The position numbers and the translations under genes are program-made. 9,107 nucleotides of DNA from Dinghuibacter sp964544695 (GTDB lineage Bacteria; Bacteroidota; Bacteroidia; Chitinophagales; Chitinophagaceae): assembly GCA_964544695.1 (NCBI GenBank), contig CAZJDB010000159.1:1-9107 (forward strand), in the 5' to 3' direction. The notes under the pieces are model-generated. The model was not told the origin of the DNA. It did not search any database and saw only the letters and a program-made list of their open reading frames with translations. Below are positions 1-6,455 of this stretch, piece by piece (position 1 is the stretch's first letter; every line of letters starts with the position of its first letter).

Positions 1-888
1 GACGCCCGCCACCTGCATGGGCAGCACATAAATCCCTTCAGACGCGGTAATAAACAATGTCCGTTTGTCCCGTCCCCCGAAGCACAAATTTGCCGTCCAT
101 TTTTCGGGTATGGGTATGTGCGCGATGCGCTTCCCCGAAGGGCTGAATACGGTCACCCCACCGCCGGTCAGGTACACATTTCCCCGCTCGTCCAGGGTCA
201 TTCCGTCGGACCCCATGGTGACAAACAGGCGCTTGTCGGAGAGGCGGCCGTCCGCGCCGATGGTAAAGACATACGTTTTTCCATCCTGAATATCCGCAAC
301 GTATAGATGCCGGCCGTCCGGAGTGCCAACGATCCCGTTGGGCTTGACGAGGCTGCTGTCCATTAATATGGGTTGGGACGCCCCTGGCGGCAGGTAGTAG
401 ACGTCCTGCCCGCTGATATCGGGTTGGGTGCGGTCCCACCAGGGGCGCTGGTAATAGGGGTCCGTGAAGTAAATACCCCCGCGTGCGTCCACCCAACAGT
501 CATTGGGGCCGTTCAGGCGGTGGCCCTGGTAGTCGCGAACCAGAACGCGAACCTGGCGGCGCGGGCTGATGGACCACAGTTGGTCGTGTTCGTCGGCGCA
601 GGTGATCAAATTACCCTGCGGGTCGAAGTACATCCCGTTGGAACGTCCGGTGCTGTCCATGAACAACGAAAGATGGTCATTCACGTCGTATTCCCAGATC
701 TTGTTGTTGGGCTGGTCGGTGAAGAAGACATTCCCGTCCCGGTCGGTGGAGGCGCCTTCGGTAAAGGCGAAGGCGTGACTTACGAGCCGGGGCGTTGCGC
801 CTGGGACGACGATATTGCCGCTGTCGATGAGGGGCTGCTGGGCGCAAGCCAGCGCGGGCAACAGGAGGAACAACAAAGATCGTATCAT
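1..888 (-). CDS. SMP-30/gluconolactonase-family secreted beta-propeller hydrolase (3' end cut by window edge)
   Basis: Reading the minus strand from the ATG at 888-886 gives 296 open codons to the window edge with no stop. The N-terminus is a hydrophobic signal peptide (about residues 1-16, ending ALACAQ), so the product is exported. The rest has the repeated G-N-x-[YF]-x-T-D blades of the SMP-30/gluconolactonase/LRE six-bladed propeller: FFTDQPNN near 55-62, YFTDPYY near 140-146, LYVADIQDG near 195-203. The metal and substrate positions of the family appear conserved: Glu44 (FTEGA), Asn129 (LNGPND), Asn184 (KPNG) and Asp228 (SDGMTLD). Known members hydrolyse sugar lactones with a divalent metal; the substrate here cannot be read. 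The reading ends in PMQVAGV, so probably only a few residues are missing. It starts 30 bp after the aspartate kinase stop on the same strand and may be co-transcribed. A lipoprotein reading (Cys15) is possible but the lipobox is poor. Confidence 0.9.
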   Translation of the reverse strand, partial: MIRSLLFLLLPALACAQQPLIDSGNIVVPGATPRLVSHAFAFTEGASTDRDGNVFFTDQPNNKIWEYDVNDHLSLFMDSTGRSNGMYFDPQGNLITCADEHDQLWSISPRRQVRVLVRDYQGHRLNGPNDCWVDARGGIYFTDPYYQRPWWDRTQPDISGQDVYYLPPGASQPILMDSSLVKPNGIVGTPDGRHLYVADIQDGKTYVFTIGADGRLSDKRLFVTMGSDGMTLDERGNVYLTGGGVTVFSPSGKRIAHIPIPEKWTANLCFGGRDKRTLFITASEGIYVLPMQVAGV

Positions 889-918
889 GAGAACAAAATT
901 TTAAGGGTCGCGCCCGAC

Positions 919-2220
919 TCACGCGGAATCGGGTCGCAGGAGCACCTGCACCATCTCGGGTGTCTGTTGCAGCAGTATCCGAGTATGCCCTCGCGTAAGC
1001 GCGCCAAGCACCTCCGCGTCGAAGTGCCGAATGGTGAGCAAGGTCAGGCCCCTTTCCAGCTCCACGTCGAACACCTCGGTGACCGCGTGGGCCAGGCGTT
1101 CGGTCTTTTCGCCCTTGTCGTCGAGGCACAGTTGCACGCTGATGGCGCCGTTCTGGACGAGGTTGGGTTGTATGTGCAGGGACTCGAGGATGGCGTAAAG
1201 GCGGCTCAGGGTGCTTTCCCCGGCAAAGGAAAAATCCCGGGAATGGAGGGTCAGCCACGCCTGGTTCTTTTTGAGGACGATGATGGGTGGCAGTACGGGT
1301 ACGCTGCGGTCATGGATCAGGGTCCCCGGTTGGGAGGGGTCCAGGAAGCAGCGCACGTACATCGGGATTTGCTTGTTCTGGAGGGGCTTGATGGTCTTGG
1401 GGTGGATGACCTGGGCCCCGTAATAGGACATCTCTATGACCTCGGTATAGTTCAGCTCACGGATAATGCGGGCCTCGGGAAACAGTTTGGGGTCGGCGTT
1501 CATGACGCCCTCCACGTCCTTCCAAATGGTCAGGGAGGTGGCACCCAGGAAGTTGGAGAAGATCGCGGCGGTATAGTCGCTGCCTTCCCGGCCCAGGGTG
1601 GTACTTTCATTTTCGGCCGTGCAGCCAATAAAACCTTGGAGGAGGACCATGCGGCGCTCGTCCAACAGGGGCTGAATTTTCGATTGCGTTTGCTGTGCAC
1701 TAAACTCCAGGTCCACCGTGGCGTCGCGGAAGCGGGCGTCCGTGCGCAGGATGTCCCGGACGTCCAGCCAGGTATTGGGGATGCCGCTTTTTTCCAGGTA
1801 GGCGTGCATGATGGTGGTGGAAAGGAGTTCCCCGATGCACACGATCTGGTCATAGTAATAATCGTACTCGCGGACGGGACGGTCGTGGAGGAGCCATTCG
1901 ACTTCGGTGAAAAGGTCGCGCATAGCCTCGGGGAGGGCTTGGCCGCCGCGGCCGGCAGGGCAGCCTGGGTCAGCCGATCCCAGCAGGGCCTGGTAGGTAT
2001 CGATGTGTTTGAGCTTGATTTCGTCGAAGAGGGAAAGCGCCTCGGCGTTATCCCCCCTAAAAAAAGCTTCCGCCACCTTTTCCAGGGCATTGGTGGTCTT
2101 TCCTATGGCGGAGATCACTACTACCAGGGGCTGACCCCGGTGTTCCGAAAGAATGTTGGCTACTTGTCTGATCCTGTCCAGGCTGTTGACCGAAGCTCCG
2201 CCGAATTTGAATACTAGCAT
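919..2220 (-). CDS. lysC: Aspartate kinase (monofunctional aspartokinase)
   Basis: The 433-residue cytoplasmic enzyme phosphorylates L-aspartate to 4-phospho-L-aspartate, the first step towards lysine, threonine, methionine and diaminopimelate. The amino-acid kinase domain starts with KFGGASV (residues 5-11). It continues with the aspartate/ATP-site motif TTLGREGSDY (207-216) and the nucleotide-binding WKDVEGVMNADPK (233-245). The motif has Glu at 212 where many enzymes have Gly. Residues from about 320 to 433 form the ACT regulatory region, which in this family binds lysine and/or threonine as feedback inhibitors; which effector acts here cannot be told. Length fits a stand-alone aspartokinase, with no homoserine dehydrogenase fused. 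The start at 2220 is set by the MLVFKFGG beginning. It diverges from fructose-bisphosphatase across 73 bp. The symbol lysC is used generically; the family has several paralogues. Confidence 0.96.
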   Translation of the reverse strand: MLVFKFGGASVNSLDRIRQVANILSEHRGQPLVVVISAIGKTTNALEKVAEAFFRGDNAEALSLFDEIKLKHIDTYQALLGSADPGCPAGRGGQALPEAMRDLFTEVEWLLHDRPVREYDYYYDQIVCIGELLSTTIMHAYLEKSGIPNTWLDVRDILRTDARFRDATVDLEFSAQQTQSKIQPLLDERRMVLLQGFIGCTAENESTTLGREGSDYTAAIFSNFLGATSLTIWKDVEGVMNADPKLFPEARIIRELNYTEVIEMSYYGAQVIHPKTIKPLQNKQIPMYVRCFLDPSQPGTLIHDRSVPVLPPIIVLKKNQAWLTLHSRDFSFAGESTLSRLYAILESLHIQPNLVQNGAISVQLCLDDKGEKTERLAHAVTEVFDVELERGLTLLTIRHFDAEVLGALTRGHTRILLQQTPEMVQVLLRPDSA

Positions 2221-2226
2221 ATTATG

Positions 2227-2258
2227 TTTGCAAAACTCGCTGCATTTCTTTTATTTTG
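2227..2258 (+). promoter_or_regulatory. Candidate Bacteroidota-type promoter for fructose-bisphosphatase
   Basis: TTTG at 2227-2230 is followed after 20 bp by TTATTTTG at 2251-2258. The known Bacteroidota housekeeping consensus is TTTG, 19-21 bp, TAnnTTTG, so this matches with one mismatch (T for A at the second base of the -7 box). It lies in the short AT-rich divergent region and would put the transcript start about 30 bases before the ATG at 2294. No equally good match was found for the divergent aspartate kinase. Promoter function is inferred. Confidence 0.4.
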
Positions 2259-2293
2259 GAAATTATTTTAGCCACGTACGAACGCTCGCTAGC

Positions 2294-3286
2294 ATGCAAA
2301 CAAACCGTAGGGTCCTAACACTGGACGAGTTTACCATCCAGGAGTTGAGACAATTTCCATCCGCTACCGGGGAGCTGTCCGGATTGCTCCGCGACATTGG
2401 GCTGGCGGCCAAACGAATCAATGTAGAGGTCAACAAGGCGGGCCTGGTGGACGATATCCTGGGAGACGCGGGGAGCGTGAACGTCCAGGGAGAGGACGTC
2501 AAAAAGCTGGACCTTTTCGCCAATAACCAATTGATCAGCGTCCTGAGGAACGGCATTTACTGCGCGGGGGTGGCCAGCGAGGAGGATGACAATATCCTCG
2601 TCTTCGACGACGACGTTTCCAACCGTTCCAAGTACGTGGTGTTGATGGATCCCCTGGACGGGAGCTCCAATATCGACGTCAATACTTCCATAGGAACCAT
2701 TTTCGCCGTGTACCGGAGAAGCACGGCCCCGGAAACGCCCTGCACCCTGGGGGATTTTTTGCAGCCGGGGGCCAGGATCGTGGCAGCGGGTTACGTTATT
2801 TACGGGTCCAGCACCATGTTGGTCTACGGCACGCGCAGGGGGGTGAACGGTTTCACCCTGGACCCTTCCATCGGGGAGTTCTGCCTCAGTCACCGGCTCA
2901 TCCGCTGCCCGGATATGGGAACGATCTATTCGGTCAACCACGGAAATTATTACCAGTTCAACCAGCAAGTCCAAAACTACATCGAGTTCTGCCAGCGCAG
3001 TGATTATACCCAGCGCTATATCGGCAGCATGGTGGCAGACATACACCGGAACCTCATCAAGGGGGGGATTTTTATGTATCCCGGCACGCGCAGCAAGGCA
3101 GGAGGAAAGTTGCGCCTGCTGTACGAGTGTAACCCCATGGCCTTTCTGATGGAGGTGGCGGGGGGGCTTGCTACGGACGGTCAAAGCCGGGTCCTGGACA
3201 TCATGCCCACGGAGCTGCACCAGCGCTCTCCTTTATTCCTGGGGAGCCGGAAAATGATGGAGGATCTGGCGGCAACGCCGGGGTAA
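2294..3286 (+). CDS. fbp: Fructose-1,6-bisphosphatase, class 1
   Basis: This is a cytoplasmic gluconeogenic enzyme that hydrolyses fructose 1,6-bisphosphate to fructose 6-phosphate with Mg2+. The start at 2294 gives 330 residues, the usual class 1 length; an upstream ATG at 2153 would add 47 residues reading back through the aspartate kinase gene and is rejected. Motifs in order are GEDVKKLD (66-73), VASEEDD (93-99) and the metal-binding signature DPLDGSSNID (119-128). The sugar-phosphate binding part follows: KGGIFMYPGT (256-265) and LRLLYECNPMAFLMEVAGG (273-291). All metal ligands expected for the family (the Glu96/97 pair, Asp119, Asp122) are present. The CAP-domain gene follows after 19 bp. 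The head-to-head partner is aspartate kinase, and both genes draw on central carbon metabolism. A short hairpin overlaps the stop codon. Confidence 0.97.
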   Translation: MQTNRRVLTLDEFTIQELRQFPSATGELSGLLRDIGLAAKRINVEVNKAGLVDDILGDAGSVNVQGEDVKKLDLFANNQLISVLRNGIYCAGVASEEDDNILVFDDDVSNRSKYVVLMDPLDGSSNIDVNTSIGTIFAVYRRSTAPETPCTLGDFLQPGARIVAAGYVIYGSSTMLVYGTRRGVNGFTLDPSIGEFCLSHRLIRCPDMGTIYSVNHGNYYQFNQQVQNYIEFCQRSDYTQRYIGSMVADIHRNLIKGGIFMYPGTRSKAGGKLRLLYECNPMAFLMEVAGGLATDGQSRVLDIMPTELHQRSPLFLGSRKMMEDLAATPG

Positions 3287-3298
3287 AGGCGTATTTTT
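3275..3298 (+). terminator. Weak hairpin with T-run at the end of fbp
   Basis: ACGCC (3275-3279) can pair with GGCGT (3288-3292) around an 8-base loop that contains the fbp stop codon, and the stem is followed by A and five T residues (3294-3298). This has the form of a rho-independent terminator, but the stem is only 5 bp. The same T-run is part of a perfect TAnnTTTG element for the next gene, so it may be a promoter rather than a terminator. Confidence 0.25.
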
Positions 3299-3299
3299 G
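3292..3299 (+). promoter_or_regulatory. Perfect TAnnTTTG (-7) element just before the CAP-domain gene
   Basis: TATTTTTG at 3292-3299 matches the Bacteroidota -7 consensus at every fixed base and ends six bases before the ATG at 3306. No TTTG lies 19-21 bp upstream, so the -33 half is missing or degenerate. If used, it would start transcription at or very near the start codon, giving a leaderless or nearly leaderless message. Confidence 0.35.
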
Positions 3300-3305
3300 C
3301 GACCT

Positions 3306-3746
3306 ATGCGAACGATGATCCTATTGGCCCTAATCGTGGTTGGCATGAATGCCGCCGCCCAAGACAGCCCTTTCAACGAACAAATCCTGAAGTACGTCAA
3401 CCAATTCCGCGCGGATAACGGGAAGGCCCCGCTGAAAATGAACCCCGACATGGTCGAAACCGCGGGCATCCACAGCACGGCCATGGCCAAGGGTACCACG
3501 CCCTTCGGGCACGATAACTTCGACCTGCGCTACAAGTATGTGGCTGCCAAATTAGGCTTCATTGACGCTTTTGCCGAGAATGTAGCCATGGGTATGATGA
3601 ACGCCCAGCAGGTCGTGGACGGATGGGCGCACAGCCCCGAGCACCGGAAAAATATGCTGGGGGACTACAACCTCACGGGTATCGCGGCGGCTACGGCCGC
3701 CAACGGGTACATTTATTTCACCGAAATTTTCGCGCATAAGCCGTAA
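3306..3746 (+). CDS. Small secreted CAP/SCP-domain protein
   Basis: The product is 146 residues: a signal peptide (about 1-19, MILLALIVVG core, cleavage after NAAAQ) followed by a single CAP (cysteine-rich secretory/antigen 5/PR-1, SCP) domain with no other domain. Family features seen are the first helix with ILKYVNQFRADNGKAPL (27-43), His56 in IHSTAMA, His69 in FGHD, Glu91 in AEN, Glu112-His113 in SPEHRKNML, and the closing strand YIYFTEIFA. His69, Glu91 and His113 (with His56 nearby) probably line the metal-binding CAP cavity. Bacterial CAP proteins are extracytoplasmic and mostly of unknown biochemical role; no activity is claimed. The ATG at 3306 is preferred over an in-frame TTG at 3297 because the latter sits in the promoter-like T-run. 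It lies 19 bp after fbp and 10 bp before the ABC ATPase gene. Confidence 0.88.
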   Translation: MRTMILLALIVVGMNAAAQDSPFNEQILKYVNQFRADNGKAPLKMNPDMVETAGIHSTAMAKGTTPFGHDNFDLRYKYVAAKLGFIDAFAENVAMGMMNAQQVVDGWAHSPEHRKNMLGDYNLTGIAAATAANGYIYFTEIFAHKP

Positions 3747-3756
3747 TTTGCCGCCC

Positions 3757-4521
3757 ATGACGGAGCAACCCATCATCCAGGTTCGCGATCTGGTGAAGCG
3801 CTACGGTAATTTCGAGGCCGTCCGCGGCATCAGTTTCGACGTGTACAAGGGGGAGATTTTCGGCCTCCTGGGTCCGAACGGTGCGGGCAAGTCGACGACC
3901 CTGGAGATCATCGAAACCCTCCGGGTGAAGACCGGGGGCAGCGTCACCGTTGATGGCCTGGATTTGGATCGTTCTCCTAACGAAATCAAGAAACTCATCG
4001 GGGTGCAGTTGCAGTCTTCGGGATATTATCCCGGCCTGAACCTCCTTCAGTTGATCAACCTCTTCGCCGGGCTTTATAACCGCCGCGTGAACCCCATGGA
4101 ACTGTTGGATTCGGTGAACCTGAGGGAAAAGGCCAAGGCCCTGTACAAGCAACTGAGCGGTGGCCAGAAGCAGCGCTTTTCCATCGCCACCACGCTGATC
4201 AACCAGCCCAAGATCGTCTTCCTGGACGAACCCACCACGGGCCTGGACCCCCAGGCCAGGAGGAACCTTTGGGACCTGGTTCAGGAGATCCAGGCCAAGG
4301 GCACGACGGTCATCATCACCACGCATTATATGGACGAGGCCGAGATCCTTTGCGACCGCGTGGCCATCATCGATTCGGGGAAGATCATCGCCCTGGATAC
4401 GCCCGATGTGCTGATCGACAACCTCGTGGCCACGGGCTTCGAAAGGGAAAAGGAAGTCAAGAAAGCCAACCTGGAAGACGTCTTCATCGGTATGACCGGT
4501 AAACATCTCAGAGAAGAATAA
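3757..4521 (+). CDS. ABC transporter ATP-binding protein, ABC-2/CcmA-like class
   Basis: This 254-residue cytoplasmic ATPase would energise an export-type ABC transporter. All motifs are intact: Walker A GPNGAGKST (39-47), Q-loop around Gln86 (VQLQSSGYYP), signature LSGGQ (133-137), Walker B IVFLDE (153-158), D-loop residues TTGLD (160-164) and switch His190 (TTHYMDEAE). The first helical part and the sequence PGLNLLQLINLFAGLYNR resemble ABC-2 drug, polysaccharide or Nod-factor exporter ATPases. The C-terminus LEDVFIGMTGKHLREE is typical of this class. No ABC-2 membrane protein is adjacent on either side, which is unusual because such permeases normally follow directly. The ATG at 3757 is preferred to the in-frame TTG at 3748, which falls just after the preceding stop codon. 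The substrate is unknown. Confidence 0.93.
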   Translation: MTEQPIIQVRDLVKRYGNFEAVRGISFDVYKGEIFGLLGPNGAGKSTTLEIIETLRVKTGGSVTVDGLDLDRSPNEIKKLIGVQLQSSGYYPGLNLLQLINLFAGLYNRRVNPMELLDSVNLREKAKALYKQLSGGQKQRFSIATTLINQPKIVFLDEPTTGLDPQARRNLWDLVQEIQAKGTTVIITTHYMDEAEILCDRVAIIDSGKIIALDTPDVLIDNLVATGFEREKEVKKANLEDVFIGMTGKHLREE

Positions 4522-4528
4522 ACAATGA

Positions 4529-4545
4529 CGCGCCGGAGACGCGCG
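4529..4545 (+). other. Short GC hairpin between ABC ATPase and FKBP genes
   Basis: CGCGC (4529-4533) can pair with GCGCG (4541-4545) around a 7-base loop. The same segment carries a 7-base direct repeat GACGCGC. It lies in the 40-bp gap and is followed by A/C-rich sequence without a T-run. It could be a transcript-stabilising or attenuating structure, or chance. Confidence 0.2.
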
Positions 4546-4561
4546 AACACAAAACACACAT

Positions 4562-5323
4562 ATGTACAAATTCATCGTATCCCTTACCCTTACTGCGATC
4601 GTAACGGGTGCCCAGGCGCAGGCCACGAAGCCCGCCACCAAACCCGCCACCAAACCCGCCGCAAAGCCGACGGCCCCCCTTTTGAAGTCGGGCAATGACA
4701 GCCTGAGCTATGCCATCGGCGTCAACATGGCCGATTATTTCAAACAACAGGGCGTGGACCATTTGAATTACGCCTGCCTGGATAAGGCCATCTCCGATGT
4801 ATTTGCAGGGAAAGGGCAGGTCCTGACAACCGAACAAGCCGTTATGACCATACAACAAAAGATGCAGGATTATATGGCCGCCAAGGCCAACGCCACCAAG
4901 GCGGAAGGGCTTAAATTCCTGGCCGAGAACAAGAAGCGCCCAGGGGTCACGGAGCTGCCCGACGGGCTGCAATACGAAGTCATTAAAAAAGGAACGGGCC
5001 CCACGCCCGTAGACACCAGCATCGTCAAGGTGAACTATACGGGCTACCTGCTGGATGGAAAGAAGTTCGACGCATCCGCTGACCATGGCGGACCCGCGAC
5101 CTTTCCCCTGAACCGCGTGATCAAGGGCTGGACCGAAGGGGTCAAGCTCATGCCCGTAGGTTCCACTTACAAATTCTATATCCCCTCCGAACTGGGCTAT
5201 GGAGACAGGGGCGCGGGGAATGGCAACATCCCCGGAGGGGCGACCCTTATTTTCGAGGTAGATCTCCTCGATATTATGCCCCCCACAGCTGCGCAACCAA
5301 TGCAACCCAAAACCAACCAATAA
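4562..5323 (+). CDS. Exported FKBP-type peptidyl-prolyl cis-trans isomerase (Mip/FkpA-like)
   Basis: The 253-residue protein catalyses cis-trans isomerisation of Xaa-Pro bonds and probably helps fold envelope or secreted proteins. Order: signal peptide (about 1-19, ending GAQA), a Thr-Lys-Pro-Ala repeat linker (21-36), a helical N-terminal FKBP_N-type dimerisation region (about 45-125, LSYAIGVNMADYF at the start), then the FKBP domain (about 130-240). Active-site positions of the family are present: Tyr159, Phe169-Asp170, Val186-Ile187, Trp190, Tyr213 and Phe231. The tail PTAAQPMQPKTNQ is short and Pro/Gln-rich. It follows the ABC ATPase by 40 bp and ends 2 bp before the DinB-family gene, suggesting co-transcription with the latter. 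It could be periplasmic or surface-attached; no lipobox Cys is seen. Confidence 0.95.
   Translation: MYKFIVSLTLTAIVTGAQAQATKPATKPATKPAAKPTAPLLKSGNDSLSYAIGVNMADYFKQQGVDHLNYACLDKAISDVFAGKGQVLTTEQAVMTIQQKMQDYMAAKANATKAEGLKFLAENKKRPGVTELPDGLQYEVIKKGTGPTPVDTSIVKVNYTGYLLDGKKFDASADHGGPATFPLNRVIKGWTEGVKLMPVGSTYKFYIPSELGYGDRGAGNGNIPGGATLIFEVDLLDIMPPTAAQPMQPKTNQ
4622..4669 (+). repeat. Four 12-bp tandem repeats encoding (A-T/A-K-P)4 in the FKBP linker
   Basis: Units at 4622-4633, 4634-4645, 4646-4657 and 4658-4669 encode ATKP, ATKP, ATKP and AAKP. The second and third units are identical in DNA (GCCACCAAACCC) and the others differ at a few bases. The in-frame repeat makes a positively charged, flexible linker after the signal peptide. 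Units of 12 bp could change in number without breaking the frame. Confidence 0.85.
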
Positions 5324-5325
5324 TT

Positions 5326-5850
5326 ATGAGCGATCCCCGTTATCCCATCGGGAAGTACGACCCTCAACCCTTTTCCGAGGCGCTGAAGGAGCAGCGGATC
5401 GATGACCTCCGCCACCTGCCCACGCTCCTGGAAAACGTCGTGGGAGAGCTGGATGCCGATCAGCTGGCCACGCCCTATCGCGAAGGGGGATGGACCGTGC
5501 AACAACTGGTGCACCACATTGCCGACAGCCACATGAATGCCTACATCCGCTTCAAGCTAGGGCTGACCGAAGACACGCCCACCATCAAGCCGTACAACGA
5601 AAAGGCCTGGGCCCTCCTGGCCGATTCGCAACTCCCCGTCAGTGTGTCCCTGACCCTGCTTCACGCCCTGCATATCCGCTGGGCGGCGCTCCTGGAAAGT
5701 ATAGCGCCGGAGGACTGGGAAGGGCGTAGCGTGATCCATCCGGATTCGGGCAAGCATCAGACCCTTTGGTTCCTGCTGGGGATGTATTCCTGGCACAGCA
5801 AACATCACCTGGCGCATATTACTACGTTGGTCGAGGAAAAGGCGTGGTAG
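5326..5850 (+). CDS. bstA: DinB/YfiT-family putative metal-dependent hydrolase (bacillithiol transferase-like)
   Basis: The 174-residue cytoplasmic protein is a four-helix-bundle DinB-superfamily member closest by eye to YfiT/BstA. It opens with the family's YPIGKYDP (6-13) and carries TPYREGGWTVQQLVHHIADSH (49-69). The histidine cluster WHSKHHLAHI (156-165) follows. The expected metal ligands are one His of the 63/64 pair plus two from His157-His164. In Firmicutes this family transfers bacillithiol onto electrophiles as a detoxification step; others are annotated only as metal-dependent hydrolases. Length matches the family. The 2-bp gap from the FKBP gene and 14-bp gap to the Nudix gene suggest an operon. 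Whether this organism makes bacillithiol cannot be seen here, so the symbol is provisional. Confidence 0.85.
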   Translation: MSDPRYPIGKYDPQPFSEALKEQRIDDLRHLPTLLENVVGELDADQLATPYREGGWTVQQLVHHIADSHMNAYIRFKLGLTEDTPTIKPYNEKAWALLADSQLPVSVSLTLLHALHIRWAALLESIAPEDWEGRSVIHPDSGKHQTLWFLLGMYSWHSKHHLAHITTLVEEKAW

Positions 5851-5864
5851 CGAAACAGCAACTT

Positions 5865-6413
5865 ATGGAAGAAAGGGACCTGAACTGGACCGTGCTGGAG
5901 CGGAAGTACATCAGCCGGCACCAATACTTCACCGCTAGGGTTGACCGTTGTCAGCGTCCTGATGGGCATATCGTGCCCGAATACTACGTAGTTGAACTCC
6001 CCCCCAGCGTGTGCATGATGCCGGTCACGCAAGACGGCATGGTCCTGATGGTCCGCCAATACCGCCACCCCTTGGGTGAAGCCATCCTGGAAATCCCCGG
6101 GGGCTTCGTGGAACCCGGCGAAGATCCCATCGTGGCGGCCCGCCGGGAATTGCTGGAGGAAACGGGCTATGCCTTCGAACACATCGAGCTCCTGGGCGAG
6201 ACGGCTGCCAATCCGGGGCTGCTGAACAATTTTACCCACCTTTTCCTGGCACGAGGAGGCTACAAGGCGCAAGCCCAACACCTGGATGCCAACGAGGAGA
6301 TCGAGATCGTGCCGTTGCCCCTGGAGACCGTGCGGGGCATGCTGCTTAAAGGAGAGATAGTCCAGTCCATGCACGCGCTGTGCATGTTCTATGCTTTTCA
6401 GAAATTAGGGTGA
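5865..6413 (+). CDS. Nudix hydrolase, ADP-ribose pyrophosphatase type
   Basis: The 182-residue cytoplasmic enzyme probably cleaves ADP-ribose or a related nucleotide-sugar diphosphate to AMP plus the sugar phosphate. The Nudix box GX5EX7REUXEEXGU is complete at residues 80-102 (Gly80, Glu86, Arg94-Glu95, Glu98-Glu99, Gly101). The preceding MVLMVRQYRHPLGEAILEIPGG (59-80) is characteristic of the ADP-ribose pyrophosphatase subgroup. The N-terminal part (1-45) supplies the swapped beta-strands used for dimerisation in this subgroup. The ATG at 5865 is preferred, 14 bp after the DinB-family stop. An in-frame GTG at 5844 would overlap that gene by 7 bp, and an ATG at 5766 lies deep within it; both are less likely. 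The exact substrate is not determined. Confidence 0.92.
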   Translation: MEERDLNWTVLERKYISRHQYFTARVDRCQRPDGHIVPEYYVVELPPSVCMMPVTQDGMVLMVRQYRHPLGEAILEIPGGFVEPGEDPIVAARRELLEETGYAFEHIELLGETAANPGLLNNFTHLFLARGGYKAQAQHLDANEEIEIVPLPLETVRGMLLKGEIVQSMHALCMFYAFQKLG

Positions 6414-6455
6414 CCTTTTCCCGGTTTTCGCCATATACAGGTAAAGTCCACCTTT

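Noticed and set aside
889..918. Possible terminator between aspartate kinase and the SMP-30-like gene (minus strand)
   Set aside because: The only stem is about 4 bp (GTCG/CGAC); the following A/T run is as easily a promoter-like element.
373..2217. 614-residue open frame on the plus strand across the aspartate kinase and SMP-30-like genes
   Set aside because: It is antisense to two clearly recognisable genes, has no domain I recognise, and long antisense frames are expected in GC-rich coding DNA.
2153..2293. Upstream extension of fructose-bisphosphatase by 47 residues
   Set aside because: It would overlap the divergent aspartate kinase start and the promoter candidate, and the 330-residue form already has normal family length.
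2315..3220. 301-residue minus-strand open frame opposite fructose-bisphosphatase
   Set aside because: It is wholly inside fbp, which has all family motifs; the translation shows no recognisable domain.
4525..4561. Small open frame starting with ATG just after the ABC ATPase stop
   Set aside because: It runs out of frame into the FKBP gene, gives a low-complexity Arg/His-rich peptide and has no support as a gene.
3718..4695. 325-residue minus-strand open frame opposite the ABC ATPase
   Set aside because: It is a shadow of the ATPase and the start of the FKBP gene; its apparent Gly/Ala repeat is the complement of the TKPA repeat.
4508..5320. 270-residue minus-strand open frame opposite the FKBP gene
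   Set aside because: It is antisense to an intact FKBP gene, and its Gly-rich part mirrors the linker repeats.
6414..6455. Promoter for the sigma factor in the 42-bp gap
   Set aside because: No TAnnTTTG or clear ECF-type promoter could be identified; too little to call.
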